Shown here piece by piece: positions 50,567 to 60,311 of a stretch of DNA of 64,000 bases. Each line of letters begins with the position of its first letter. The stretch's first letter is position 1. A model generated the notes under the pieces. The model searched no databases and was not told the DNA's origin. It saw only the letters and a list, made by a program, of their open reading frames with translations. The DNA lies in the NCBI GenBank assembly GCA_022651245.1, contig JALCQM010000004.1, forward strand, positions 1-64,000, given 5' to 3'. This stretch comes from Lactobacillus sp. GTDB taxonomy: Bacteria > Bacillota > Bacilli > Lactobacillales > Lactobacillaceae. A program made the position numbers and the translations under genes.

Positions 50567-53500
50567 TGGCAGGCAAAGTACCAGCGGGTACCTTCAACAC
50601 GCGAATCGGTCTCGACACCGATCAACCTGAGAAGACAATGAAGCAGCTACGCACCGAAGTCAGTGCGCTGACAAGCGAGTGGCGAGCCCAATCGGCACAG
50701 CTCAAGTCAGCTGGTGACTCGCTTAGCGCGGCAAACGTCAAATACGAAGGCCTGACCGCCTCCGTCAAACACCAAGAAGAGTACATCTCTCGACTACGAG
50801 CTGAGCAAAGCAAGCTTGACACCTCGACAAATCGGGGTGCTGAAGATTTTGCCAAGCTCGAAAAGCAGATCGGCACCGCATCCACACGCTTGCAGTCTAT
50901 GACCTCGCAGCAGCAACGGGCTAAGGAGTCAGTTGACTTCTACAAGAGTGGCCTGGCTGATGCAGAACATGAGCTGTCGCGGATCTCCGAGACCTCTCGC
51001 TCTTATGTGACCCGCTTGCAAGCAGAAGGCAAGCAGACCGAGGCCAACAAGCGCGAAGCTTCCGACCTGGGCGATCAGCTCTCCAAGATGGAACGGATCT
51101 ACCGGCTCCAGTCCAACGAACTCAACAAAATCGCAGACGCTAGCGGCAAGTCTTCCGAGGCCTACGCAAAGCAGGCCATCCGGGTCAACGAAACTGCTAC
51201 GAAGATGGCACAAGCTAAAACCCGCATGGGCGAGCTCAACGACGCTATCTCCAAGGCCAACCCTACGGTCTTTACGCGCTTGCGCACGGCCGTAGCCGGG
51301 ACCAACAAAGAGGCGGAGAAGACACCGGGGCTTTTTAAGAAGATCGTTACCGGCGGCCTGGTCACCAACGCGATCACGGCCGGCTGGACAGCACTCACTG
51401 GGACTTTGAAGGAAACCTTGAAGTCTGGCCTTGAGCTTAACGAGGCGGGCGAGACGCTCAAAAACACCTGGTCAGCGATGGGTAAGTCGGCAAACGACAT
51501 CCAAATCCTTAGCGACCAGATGAGCTACTTGCGGGCGAAGACTGGTGATAGTGCCGGCGAAGTCAACGTGCTTCAACGCACACTTGACACGCTCACAAGC
51601 GGCAACACCCAAAAGACTGTGATGCTGACCCAAGGGCTTGCAGCTGTCGGTACGGCTAGTCACCTTAGTGGCCAGCAAACCGACGGCTTAGCTAAGGCCC
51701 TGACCCGGGTGATCGCTAGCGGCGACCTGACGACCGGCTCACTGGCACGGCTTGAAAAGGCTGCGCCGACACTCGGTGCCCAGCTATCTAAGGCGGCCGG
51801 CGTGAGCCAGGCTTCCTTCAACAAGATGGTGGCTGACGGTAAGATCTCGTCCGCTGACTTTATGAACCTGCTCTCCAAAGTCGGGACGACCAGTAACGAC
51901 GTCTTTGATCGCTTTGGCAAGACCTCCGAAGGTGCACTCGCACAGCTATCCGGCGGTTGGCTAAGCATCAAGGCTAAGATGGCCGCGCCACTGCTCGACG
52001 TCAAGAACTCGGGGATGTCCTCGCTGGCTAGCATCCTGACCTCTAAGGTCGTGCAAGATGCAGCGACAACGCTTGGTACCGGCATCGCGAAGATCGCCAA
52101 CTATGGCGAACAGCTACTGGAGTACATCAGCAAGCACAAGACCGACGTAACCGGTATCGCGACCGACCTGTGGGACATCGCGAAGATCGCTGGCGGTGAA
52201 GTCTGGTCAATCTTTAAGGGCATCATCAGTGACGTTGCGGGCTTCCTCGGTGTCGGCGGCAAGAACGCGAAAGACATGAAGGATCCACTGGGGACGATCC
52301 ACGATATCCTCGACAAGATCGTAGCAAACAAAGAAGGCATCCGGGACGCCGTAAAAATCGTCCTGAGCCTGTTTGCAGCAAAAAAAGCGTTAACCTTCGC
52401 TGGGAGCATTGTCCGTGTGATGTCAGTGCTGAAAGATCTGACTAGTGCAGGCATCATCTCGCGAGTAAGCAGCTTAGTCAGCAAGCTTGCACAAGTTGGT
52501 ACCGGGACATCCGCAGTAGCTAATGCTGTTGGCAACCTGAACGTTCCTACTTCAGGTGTTGCAACGACGGTAGCGTCTACAACGTCAAGGGCTGGCTCTT
52601 CGCTGGCTAAGGTTGGCAATACAGCTGGTGTTTTGGCGGGTGCTGGCGCCGTTTTTGATGTTGGTGGCTCAATTGCCACCGCACTTGTCAGTAACAGCAC
52701 TACGGCTAAAGTTAAGGCTGCTTCTAAATCCACTGGCGCCGTCATTGGCGGCGGTATCGGCGCGGCTTTAGGATCAATAATTCCAGGCGCTGGTACTGTT
52801 GCTGGGGCCGGTATAGGGGCAGCAATTGGTGACGCGCTTGGTAGTACAAAGACCGCTCAAAAGTGGGCTAATTCTATTCACGACACGATCAAGAAGGCAA
52901 CTGCTGGCATCAAGATCAGTACACCAAAGATCAGCACTGACGACAAGGCACTTGGCACTCAGTTCGAGAAGTATGCCAAGGCGCTGAGCAAGAAGATGGT
53001 CGTATCGATCTCGACTGATCCTAAGTCGCTTGCTAAAGCGTCTGCGTCGGTGTCGAGTACCTACACCAAGATGCAAAAGTCGGTCGATAGCTACTACAAA
53101 AAGAAGGAAGCCAGTGCCGCCGCCGACCTAAAAAAGCTAGTCGTCAATGGTTCTATGACTCAAAAACAAGCCGATGCACAGATGGCTAAGCTCAAGAAGA
53201 CTGATGCAGCGGAAGCAAAATCTAAGAAGTCCGCATATGCCGACATGCAAAAGTCGGCTACGTCTTACTATGCTCAAGCTATCAAGATTGCCAATGGTAA
53301 CACCACAAAGCTGCAAGCGATCGCTAAGAAGGACGGAAAGAATTCCGCTGCTTACGAAAAGGAGAAAAATAAAGAGCTTCTTGCCGCTTACAAGAGTTAT
53401 GCTGCTATCTACGTCAAGCAAGAAATGTCCAGCAACTCTAAAATCACTTCCACGGTGCAAAAAGGCGCTCAACAGCAGACCAAATTACTGCAAAAACTTA

Positions 53501-55314
53501 CTAAGGATAAAGGCAAGCTTTCTATTACCCAACTTAACAACACGGCAAAAAATGCCAAAGCCGAGTACAATGCAGCGGTCAAACCTGCACAACAAGCACG
53601 CGACCAAATCATTGCCGCAGCCAGCTCCAAGTACAAATCAACCGTTGCAACAGCGAAAAAAGAATACAAGGACAATGGCACAATCTCTAAGGCACAGTAC
53701 AATGATATCGTCGCCAAGGCTAAGGCACAGCGCGACGATGTAGTGACAGCCGCCGGCGATCAATACAAAAAGACCACCAAACACGCAAGCAACCAATATG
53801 GTTCCGTCAAAAGTGCTATTGAGAAGCAAAAGGCTACTGCCATTGCTAATCAGCAAGCACAAATGTCTGGTGTAACAGGATATGCTTCATCACAATCCAA
53901 GGCGGTTGTTGGTCACGCGACGACGCAAGCTAACAGTTCTATGAAAGCTGGGCATGCACAGGCATCTGGGACACACAGCATCTTTAGCGGTTTGGGTACC
54001 TGGTTTAATAAATTCCTTAAAATGCTCGGTGGCAGCCAGGTTAGCATCTCTAAGGCTAGCTATGGCTATACGCAAGTCGGTGGCTTAGCATACGCCAACG
54101 GTGGTAGCGTGATAGGATCGTCTAAGGCCCTAGTTGGTGAAGCCGGCCCCGAACTGAGGTACAGCCCATACAGTAGTACCGTGGATCTTCTGGGGGCCCA
54201 TGGTGCGGAGTTTGCTTCGGTGAAGTCAGGCGAATATATTTTAAACGCCGATGACACTGCAAAACTGTTAGCTGGTAACTACGGCAAGACTTTGCCGGGG
54301 TATGCTGCAGGAACATCAACACTTGCTAGCTTCTTAGCCAAGGTGAAATCTGGTGCTTCTAGTATTTTTGACAAGGTTAGCGATGCCGCGTCCAGTGCGT
54401 TTGATGCGATTACTCATCCGCTTGACACGTTAAAAAAGTTAGCGGATGGGATCTTTAATATCAGCAGCGTGTCTGGAGTAGGCTCTGCACAACGGTCTAT
54501 CTCTGGCGACATGCGAGATAAAAGTGTTAGCACGGTTGCTAACGCCTTTGCCAAACTAAGAAAGGCGTTTGATGACGGAAACGACAGTAGTAGTGCAGCA
54601 GAACCAAAAGGAAGCGGTGTGCAACGGTGGAAGCCTGATGTTATCAAGGCTCTGAAGAAGAATGGCTTCGACGCTACGGCTGGCCAAGTGGCCGCCTGGC
54701 TCCGAGTGATCGCCCGTGAGTCTAATGGTAATCCACGCGCTCAAAATAACTGGGACTCCAACGCCAAAAAAGGTATTCCGTCAAAGGGCTTGGTCCAAAC
54801 GATCGAGCCTACCTTTAACGCCTTCAAATTCCCGGGCCATGGCAACATCTTCAATGGCTATGATGACCTGCTGGCCGGGATCAACTACATGAAACACATC
54901 TACGGTACTGGAAACTCTGCTTTTGCCCGTGTCTCCGGTAGCGAGGGCTACGCCAACGGTGGCTTCGCCAGTGTCCCTTCAATCTTCGGTGAGGCTGGTC
55001 TAGAAGCGGCAATCCCTATGTCGTCGCTTAAGGCATCTCGTGGTTACGAGATGCTGGGCAAGACAGCTGCTGCAATGGCTGCACGGGATCATATGACGAG
55101 CGATGGTAGCTCGGATCTCGGAGACAAGCTGGATAAGCTGATCGTGCTCATGACTGCAATGGTCAATGGCGGCGGCGGTCAGCCTGGTCAAACCGGTTTT
55201 GGCGTCTATATCGACGGCCAAGAGCTGGCACACTCGATCGTCAAGCCGCTGCAAAACGAAACTAACCGTGCTAAGCGGCTGAACGCACGCGCTAAGGGGG
55301 CGACTACGTGGTAA
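50566..55314 (+). CDS. Tape measure protein with lytic transglycosylase-like domain
   Basis: 1582 residues; its length sets the tail length. Long coiled coils occupy residues ~20-240 and ~820-1130 (many Lys/Ala/Gln), with hydrophobic glycine-rich segments near 650-770. Close to the C-terminus (residues ~1365-1460) sits an SLT-like muralytic domain with VIARESNGNP (catalytic Glu ~1383), probably used to open the cell wall during DNA entry. Confidence 0.92.
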   Translation: MAGKVPAGTFNTRIGLDTDQPEKTMKQLRTEVSALTSEWRAQSAQLKSAGDSLSAANVKYEGLTASVKHQEEYISRLRAEQSKLDTSTNRGAEDFAKLEKQIGTASTRLQSMTSQQQRAKESVDFYKSGLADAEHELSRISETSRSYVTRLQAEGKQTEANKREASDLGDQLSKMERIYRLQSNELNKIADASGKSSEAYAKQAIRVNETATKMAQAKTRMGELNDAISKANPTVFTRLRTAVAGTNKEAEKTPGLFKKIVTGGLVTNAITAGWTALTGTLKETLKSGLELNEAGETLKNTWSAMGKSANDIQILSDQMSYLRAKTGDSAGEVNVLQRTLDTLTSGNTQKTVMLTQGLAAVGTASHLSGQQTDGLAKALTRVIASGDLTTGSLARLEKAAPTLGAQLSKAAGVSQASFNKMVADGKISSADFMNLLSKVGTTSNDVFDRFGKTSEGALAQLSGGWLSIKAKMAAPLLDVKNSGMSSLASILTSKVVQDAATTLGTGIAKIANYGEQLLEYISKHKTDVTGIATDLWDIAKIAGGEVWSIFKGIISDVAGFLGVGGKNAKDMKDPLGTIHDILDKIVANKEGIRDAVKIVLSLFAAKKALTFAGSIVRVMSVLKDLTSAGIISRVSSLVSKLAQVGTGTSAVANAVGNLNVPTSGVATTVASTTSRAGSSLAKVGNTAGVLAGAGAVFDVGGSIATALVSNSTTAKVKAASKSTGAVIGGGIGAALGSIIPGAGTVAGAGIGAAIGDALGSTKTAQKWANSIHDTIKKATAGIKISTPKISTDDKALGTQFEKYAKALSKKMVVSISTDPKSLAKASASVSSTYTKMQKSVDSYYKKKEASAAADLKKLVVNGSMTQKQADAQMAKLKKTDAAEAKSKKSAYADMQKSATSYYAQAIKIANGNTTKLQAIAKKDGKNSAAYEKEKNKELLAAYKSYAAIYVKQEMSSNSKITSTVQKGAQQQTKLLQKLTKDKGKLSITQLNNTAKNAKAEYNAAVKPAQQARDQIIAAASSKYKSTVATAKKEYKDNGTISKAQYNDIVAKAKAQRDDVVTAAGDQYKKTTKHASNQYGSVKSAIEKQKATAIANQQAQMSGVTGYASSQSKAVVGHATTQANSSMKAGHAQASGTHSIFSGLGTWFNKFLKMLGGSQVSISKASYGYTQVGGLAYANGGSVIGSSKALVGEAGPELRYSPYSSTVDLLGAHGAEFASVKSGEYILNADDTAKLLAGNYGKTLPGYAAGTSTLASFLAKVKSGASSIFDKVSDAASSAFDAITHPLDTLKKLADGIFNISSVSGVGSAQRSISGDMRDKSVSTVANAFAKLRKAFDDGNDSSSAAEPKGSGVQRWKPDVIKALKKNGFDATAGQVAAWLRVIARESNGNPRAQNNWDSNAKKGIPSKGLVQTIEPTFNAFKFPGHGNIFNGYDDLLAGINYMKHIYGTGNSAFARVSGSEGYANGGFASVPSIFGEAGLEAAIPMSSLKASRGYEMLGKTAAAMAARDHMTSDGSSDLGDKLDKLIVLMTAMVNGGGGQPGQTGFGVYIDGQELAHSIVKPLQNETNRAKRLNARAKGATTW

Positions 55315-56804
55315 AATTCAGTATCAAATTTAATGGCGTTGAGCTGACCCAGTGGCTCGATGGCGTGATCTTAGTCAATCGCAACCTAGGACAAAACCGC
55401 CTAGCGACGATCGAGAAGGTGGGGCGCGCAAACGGTAAGAAGCTGCGATACACCTCCGCCGAGGAGACCACGATCCAGATCACCGGACTCATCATGACGG
55501 ACGCGGTGCGCAAGCGCCACGATCTGGCGGGTGCGATGAGCACTCCTGGAACTGCGCGGCTTATCTTTGGGGATGAGCCAACCGTTTACTATGACGCGAT
55601 CGCTGATCAGCAATCGACGCTCGATGAGGCCTACTACGACAACCGCGTGCTGCTAAATTTCATCGTGCCTGATGGTCTGGCCCACTCGCTCGACCTGTCG
55701 GAAGCGACGGGCCCGTCTGGTGCAAGCATTCCGCTCCGATCAGTCGGCACCTTCCAGTCCCCGCCGGTCTTAACCGCCACGATGAATGGCGATAACGGTC
55801 TGGTAGGCTGGGCTAACGATCAGGGTGGCGTGCTGCAGTTTGGCTCTAGTGAAGAGCTAGACGGCAAGCAGCACGATGACTCTGAGACTGTCTTCCATTA
55901 CGATCTCAAGTCAGCACCGACAGGGGTCACACTCAACGCTGGCCACATCAACTACCCTTACTATCTTGGGGACTCTAGCAAGCCTAATCGGCAGGCTGGG
56001 TCCTTTTCTTATACCTTGAATCCCGACGCTGCTACGCCGCAACTTACACGGTCTACGTCCGATCACTACTGGGCTGGTCCGTCTATGTCTGGCACGATTC
56101 ACGCCAACTCGCAGGGCAACAGCAAAGGCAACTGCTTGTGGGTCAACCGCTTCAATGCGACGACTAACGCGCCTGCAACAGGGCGAATTGAATTCAACCT
56201 CACGAGCGGGTCAACGGTGGTGCTGGGGATGACGGTGCGCGATTCAAATTACAGCGCTGACGGTCTAGAGCTAGATGCGCAGTTTGAGGGCCGGCCGCTC
56301 TTCACGATGGACCTCGATCGACGCCAATTCACCAACGGAATGTTTGAGGCCAAGATCGGCAAGCTAGGTAACCAGGTCACCTTTACGCTAAGCAAGGTGC
56401 AGAAACTGACCGCTGCCGGTGTCAACGCCTCGGCCGTCCTGACCAAGGTCTTTAACATCGACACTCTGGGGGCAACCCCGATCGATGGCTGGACTGTATG
56501 GACGCCAGGTTTTGCCGACAAACTGGGATGGACGATCAACTGGTCGGACAGCATCTTCCAGTGGGTCAATGTGGACTTCTGGCAAGACCTGCCAAACCGC
56601 TTCAAGCTGGGCGACGTGGTGGTCGCTGACGTGGCTCACCAGATGGTCTACGTCAACGGCGTGGCAGCACCAGACTTACAGGCGGTCGGCAATCAATGGG
56701 ACAGCTTTTATATACAGCCTGGCGACAACAGCATCATGCCGCTGGCTTCTAGCTGGGCCCAGGCTTTTGATGCGCAAATCGAATGGAGGGAGGCGTATGT
56801 CTGA
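55308..56804 (+). CDS. Distal tail protein (Dit), enlarged form
   Basis: 498 residues. The N-terminal Sipho_tail part (FSIKFNGVELTQWLDGVILV) forms the hub ring. The protein is about twice the size of a minimal Dit, so it should carry an inserted carbohydrate-binding type module in the middle (residues ~160-400), as in 'evolved Dit' proteins of Lactobacillus phages. GTG 55308 follows AAGGGGG and overlaps the tape measure stop. Confidence 0.88.
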   Translation: MVKFSIKFNGVELTQWLDGVILVNRNLGQNRLATIEKVGRANGKKLRYTSAEETTIQITGLIMTDAVRKRHDLAGAMSTPGTARLIFGDEPTVYYDAIADQQSTLDEAYYDNRVLLNFIVPDGLAHSLDLSEATGPSGASIPLRSVGTFQSPPVLTATMNGDNGLVGWANDQGGVLQFGSSEELDGKQHDDSETVFHYDLKSAPTGVTLNAGHINYPYYLGDSSKPNRQAGSFSYTLNPDAATPQLTRSTSDHYWAGPSMSGTIHANSQGNSKGNCLWVNRFNATTNAPATGRIEFNLTSGSTVVLGMTVRDSNYSADGLELDAQFEGRPLFTMDLDRRQFTNGMFEAKIGKLGNQVTFTLSKVQKLTAAGVNASAVLTKVFNIDTLGATPIDGWTVWTPGFADKLGWTINWSDSIFQWVNVDFWQDLPNRFKLGDVVVADVAHQMVYVNGVAAPDLQAVGNQWDSFYIQPGDNSIMPLASSWAQAFDAQIEWREAYV

Positions 56805-59239
56805 TGGATTTTTACTTTACTGATCGCAGCTTTAACTACTTGGGCACTGCAAACGCAGGCGGCAAGAGCGGCGACTTCTTCATCACGGACGACGAAGACC
56901 ACGAGTACGCCTCGACCGCCGTAGGGCGCACGTACTCCGGCAATCTCAGGTGGTTTGATGATGACCTGGCGACCAAGGCTAAGACCATGGCAGCGCTCGG
57001 CAACTTCTTGCTCTACAAGGATGAGAAGGGCGACTACCTCTTCATGACGATCGCAGAATGGACCAGCGCCGACATCAGCAATGGGTCGATCCAGTTTGTC
57101 GCCGAAAACGGCGGTATCGACCTGATTAACGAAACGGTCAACGCCTATACCGCCAGCGGCCCCATGACGGCCGCCCAGTACATCGAATACTTTACGACCG
57201 ACTCTGGTTTCGAGATCGGCGTCAATGAAATCCCGTCTCTGGCCCGCACCTTGAGCTGGGACGGTGACGATGACACGGCCCTAACCCGCATTGAGTCGGT
57301 CGCCACCCAGTTCGATAACGCGGAGCTGAAGTTCCGCTTTGATGTGACGGGCACGCGGGTGATCAGCCGCTATATCGACATCTATAAGCATATCGGCGCC
57401 GACAAGGGTCAACGCCTGGAGGTCAACACACACTTGAACTCGATCACCGTGACAGGCAACATTTATGACCTGTACACGTCGATCACAGGCAAGGGCGCAG
57501 CACCCGAGGGCAAAGAGACACCGGTGACGCTAGAAGGCTATAAGTACACCGATCCAGACGGGCGCTACGTGCTGTCTGGCCGGACGCTCAAGGACACTGT
57601 AGCCAACCAGAAATGGTCCCGTTTCATCGACCCAAATCTGGCGACTAAGGGCGGCTACGTCAACCGCGACATCAGCTACGAGGCGACCACTCAAGCCACG
57701 CTCTTTCAGTCCATGCTGGCAGACCTCAAGAAGGCCGTCGAGCCCGTCTACAACTACGACGTCGATATCGTCGAGTTGCCTAGCGGCGTCGAGATTGGCG
57801 ACACGATCCACGTCGTCGACGAAGTCCAGCGACTCAATCTCTCCACGCGTCTGCTTGAGCTGGTGACATCCTATGCCGATGGCACTCACACCGCAACGCT
57901 TGGCGACTACATGATTGAGCAGAGTGAGATCGATCCGCAGCTCCAGAAGCTGGCAGCTGATCTCGAAGCCGTCAAGAGTCAAAGCAAGTTCTACCCATGG
58001 GTCCGCTACGCCGACGATGACCAGGGCACCAACATGTCCGTCTTACCAGCTGGTAAGACTTACATGGCTACGGTATACGGGGCGACGGCAGTGCCGAGCG
58101 ACGACCCTTCCGCCTACGCTGGGATGTGGATCAAGGTGCGCGGTGCAACCGGTGCACCTGGTGATCCCGGCAAGGATGGTAAGTCTTCTTATACGCATAT
58201 TGCCTATGCGCAGTCCAGCGATGGCAAAACCGGCTTTAGTACAACAAATGCAGTGGATGCCACTTACATCGGTCAGTATGTGGATGACAGTCCAGATGAC
58301 TCGACGGACCCCGCTAAGTACACCTGGGCGCTTTTCCAGGGGCCCAAAGGCGATCGAGGTGACCCTGGCAAGAACGCTACAGAGGTCACGACCTTCAGCA
58401 GCGGCACGTCGTTGCCGGACAAGGTACCCATTGCTAACAGCCGGTTCTGGCTGACCGACGATAAAGGCGTTGCAATCAAGTTCTATACGTCAGATGGAAC
58501 GAATTGGGTTGAACAGCAGATATCTGCATCTAACATCGCCGCGCCCACTTTTGATGGATTGACCTTTAACGGCGTTACTTTTAATGGCTCGAAGTTCGTT
58601 TCATCGTTTTCGGAAGTTCAACCGGAGGGAGCCACGTTTGCGGTTCACGGCACCTCGACACTTGAAAGTGGTGCTTTGAGCACAATCGCTTATAGCGACA
58701 CTGATAACTCTCTTTACTCGACAACGTCGCTCACACCGCTGGGACTTGATTCTATCTCCTATTCTGGCGGAGTCAAGTTTGACACGATCAGCATCAAAAA
58801 TGGTCAGATGATGCTGGGAGGCTTGTATAAAAAGTCCGCATCAGATGCCCCGGTTTGGGAGTCTGGGACGCTAACACCTGCACAGTTGCTGGCAATGATG
58901 CGGAGCGGCCTCTTAGCCTGGCAAGGGACGATTTACCCCCAAGCGGGCGACGTGGCGACAATGTCGGTCAATCTTGATCAGACTTTTTCGGGCTGGTTAG
59001 TTGAATGGCAATACTTCAACTCCGGTCGTCAAGACAGTCACTATAACTACACGCTCGTGCCCAACATTTGGACGACGTACCACGCGAGCCGTGACTTAAT
59101 GGCACAGCTGTCTATGCCGGGCATAGGGACGTTCTTTAAGCAGCTGATCGTGACTAACACGCAGATCACCGGTGTGGCAGCTAATAACTCAGGCACTCAG
59201 TCACCTAAGGCAGTCATGAGTAGGGTATTTGCAGTATAG
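56804..59239 (+). CDS. Tail-associated protein (Tal), prophage tail endopeptidase type
   Basis: 811 residues. The N-terminal ~370 residues match the gp27-like/prophage tail domain (SGNLRWFDDDLATKAKTMAA). Two short collagen-like segments follow (GATGAPGDPGKDGKSS at ~447; GPKGDRGDPGKNA at ~512), then a C-terminal region that probably contacts the host. ATG 56804 overlaps the Dit stop behind GGAGGGAGG. Confidence 0.88.
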   Translation: MDFYFTDRSFNYLGTANAGGKSGDFFITDDEDHEYASTAVGRTYSGNLRWFDDDLATKAKTMAALGNFLLYKDEKGDYLFMTIAEWTSADISNGSIQFVAENGGIDLINETVNAYTASGPMTAAQYIEYFTTDSGFEIGVNEIPSLARTLSWDGDDDTALTRIESVATQFDNAELKFRFDVTGTRVISRYIDIYKHIGADKGQRLEVNTHLNSITVTGNIYDLYTSITGKGAAPEGKETPVTLEGYKYTDPDGRYVLSGRTLKDTVANQKWSRFIDPNLATKGGYVNRDISYEATTQATLFQSMLADLKKAVEPVYNYDVDIVELPSGVEIGDTIHVVDEVQRLNLSTRLLELVTSYADGTHTATLGDYMIEQSEIDPQLQKLAADLEAVKSQSKFYPWVRYADDDQGTNMSVLPAGKTYMATVYGATAVPSDDPSAYAGMWIKVRGATGAPGDPGKDGKSSYTHIAYAQSSDGKTGFSTTNAVDATYIGQYVDDSPDDSTDPAKYTWALFQGPKGDRGDPGKNATEVTTFSSGTSLPDKVPIANSRFWLTDDKGVAIKFYTSDGTNWVEQQISASNIAAPTFDGLTFNGVTFNGSKFVSSFSEVQPEGATFAVHGTSTLESGALSTIAYSDTDNSLYSTTSLTPLGLDSISYSGGVKFDTISIKNGQMMLGGLYKKSASDAPVWESGTLTPAQLLAMMRSGLLAWQGTIYPQAGDVATMSVNLDQTFSGWLVEWQYFNSGRQDSHYNYTLVPNIWTTYHASRDLMAQLSMPGIGTFFKQLIVTNTQITGVAANNSGTQSPKAVMSRVFAV

Positions 59240-59248
59240 GAGGATAAA

Positions 59249-59599
59249 ATGGAAACCAAAGATAAAATCAAAGTGCTGTTCAGCATCGACGCTGATGGAT
59301 ATATCATTGGCTACCAGCAAGAGTTTTGGGATGGTAAAGAATGGGTAGCCCCATTTGACACTAGTGAGGCAGTCGAGGTGGCGCCCGCCGATCTGGCAAG
59401 TATCTGGTTAGGGGCCTCAAAGGTATCAGCGGATGGCATTATAACTACTGATGAAGACAAGCGGGTAGAGCTTGAAGCCGAAGCTAATAAGGTGATTCCC
59501 ACTCCTGAGCAGCAGATGATCAACGCACTGGGCTTGCAAAACGCGCAATTGGCGGCACAAGTCACCGCGCTCACAGAAAAGTTAGGGGGCGAGAGCTGA
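59249..59599 (+). CDS. Small tail-associated phage protein (DUF2977-like)
   Basis: 116 residues: a beta-rich N-terminus (IKVLFSIDADGYIIGYQQEF) and a C-terminal coiled coil (NAQLAAQVTALTEKLG). Such proteins follow tail fibre genes in related phages. AGGAGG precedes the start. Confidence 0.7.
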   Translation: METKDKIKVLFSIDADGYIIGYQQEFWDGKEWVAPFDTSEAVEVAPADLASIWLGASKVSADGIITTDEDKRVELEAEANKVIPTPEQQMINALGLQNAQLAAQVTALTEKLGGES

Positions 59600-59730
59600 T
59601 GCGGGACTTTGTAAAACAGATGTACGCGTGGGGTTGCCCGATAGAGGGCTATGTAGAATCTGGAGCAATCACGTCTGATGAGTATAAACAAATTACCGGT
59701 AACGACTACGCCGCTGGGGCAAATGCCTAG
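59599..59730 (+). CDS. XkdX-family protein
   Basis: 43 residues with the XkdX pattern (FVKQMYAWGC, GAITSDEYKQITGNDYA). Small protein of tail/lysis regions, function unknown. Overlaps the preceding stop by one base. Confidence 0.8.
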   Translation: MRDFVKQMYAWGCPIEGYVESGAITSDEYKQITGNDYAAGANA

Positions 59731-59760
59731 CGGTATTTTTGTGGAAGGAAGTGAAATGAT

Positions 59761-60054
59761 GTGAATTTTTTAGGTTATGGAATTGGCGATTGGGTAGGGC
59801 TTGCAACTTTAACCGCTACACTGGTTAGCCTGTGTAGTTGGCTATTCAAAAAGATTGCACTGGATCCGTTGCGAGAAGATATTAAAGATTTGGGCTTTAA
59901 GTTTGACCAAAGGTTCCAGAATGAGGAGAAAGTAATTGATGACATTCTGAATACGCAAAAGGTTCATAGTCAGGAACTGGGGAGCCATTCAACTAGGCTT
60001 ACCCGTTTGGAAGACCACGTAGGAATCAAAGGAGAAGATAACCATGAAGATTAA
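59761..60054 (+). CDS. Membrane protein of the lysis cassette (XhlA-like)
   Basis: 97 residues: an N-terminal hydrophobic helix (VGLATLTATLVSLCSWLF) and a C-terminal coiled coil (NTQKVHSQELGSHSTRLTRL). The plan resembles XhlA-type lysis partners. GTG 59761 follows GGAAGGAAGTGA; it overlaps the holin gene. Confidence 0.65.
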   Translation: MNFLGYGIGDWVGLATLTATLVSLCSWLFKKIALDPLREDIKDLGFKFDQRFQNEEKVIDDILNTQKVHSQELGSHSTRLTRLEDHVGIKGEDNHED

Positions 60055-60310
60055 TTGGAAAGTACGAGTATTGAGCGTCAAGTTCTGGCTGGCCTTAGTG
60101 CCGGCTATTTTATTGCTTGCGCAAGCTGTGGCTGCCCCTTTTGGATATAAGTGGGACTTTGCCAACCTAGGCACGCAACTGACCGGCATCGTCAATGCGG
60201 TATTCGCGGTGCTGTCAATTCTTGGTGTGGTCACTGACCCGACTACTGCCGGCGTGACTGACAGTGCCCAGGCACTGACTTACACCACACCTAAGAAGGA
60301 GGACAAGTAA
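60044..60310 (+). CDS. Phage holin (phi-LC3 type)
   Basis: 88 residues with two membrane helices (FWLALVPAILLLAQAVAAPF; LTGIVNAVFAVLSILGVVTD) and a charged tail, the pattern of phi-LC3 holins. It times lysis by opening the membrane to the endolysin encoded 2 bp downstream. Confidence 0.9.
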   Translation: MKINWKVRVLSVKFWLALVPAILLLAQAVAAPFGYKWDFANLGTQLTGIVNAVFAVLSILGVVTDPTTAGVTDSAQALTYTTPKKEDK

Positions 60311-60311
60311 A

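Noticed and set aside
52101..52745. A 214-codon minus-strand frame inside the tape measure gene
   Set aside because: Shadow of the Ala/Gly-rich plus-strand coding sequence; composition is low-complexity and no start signal is seen.
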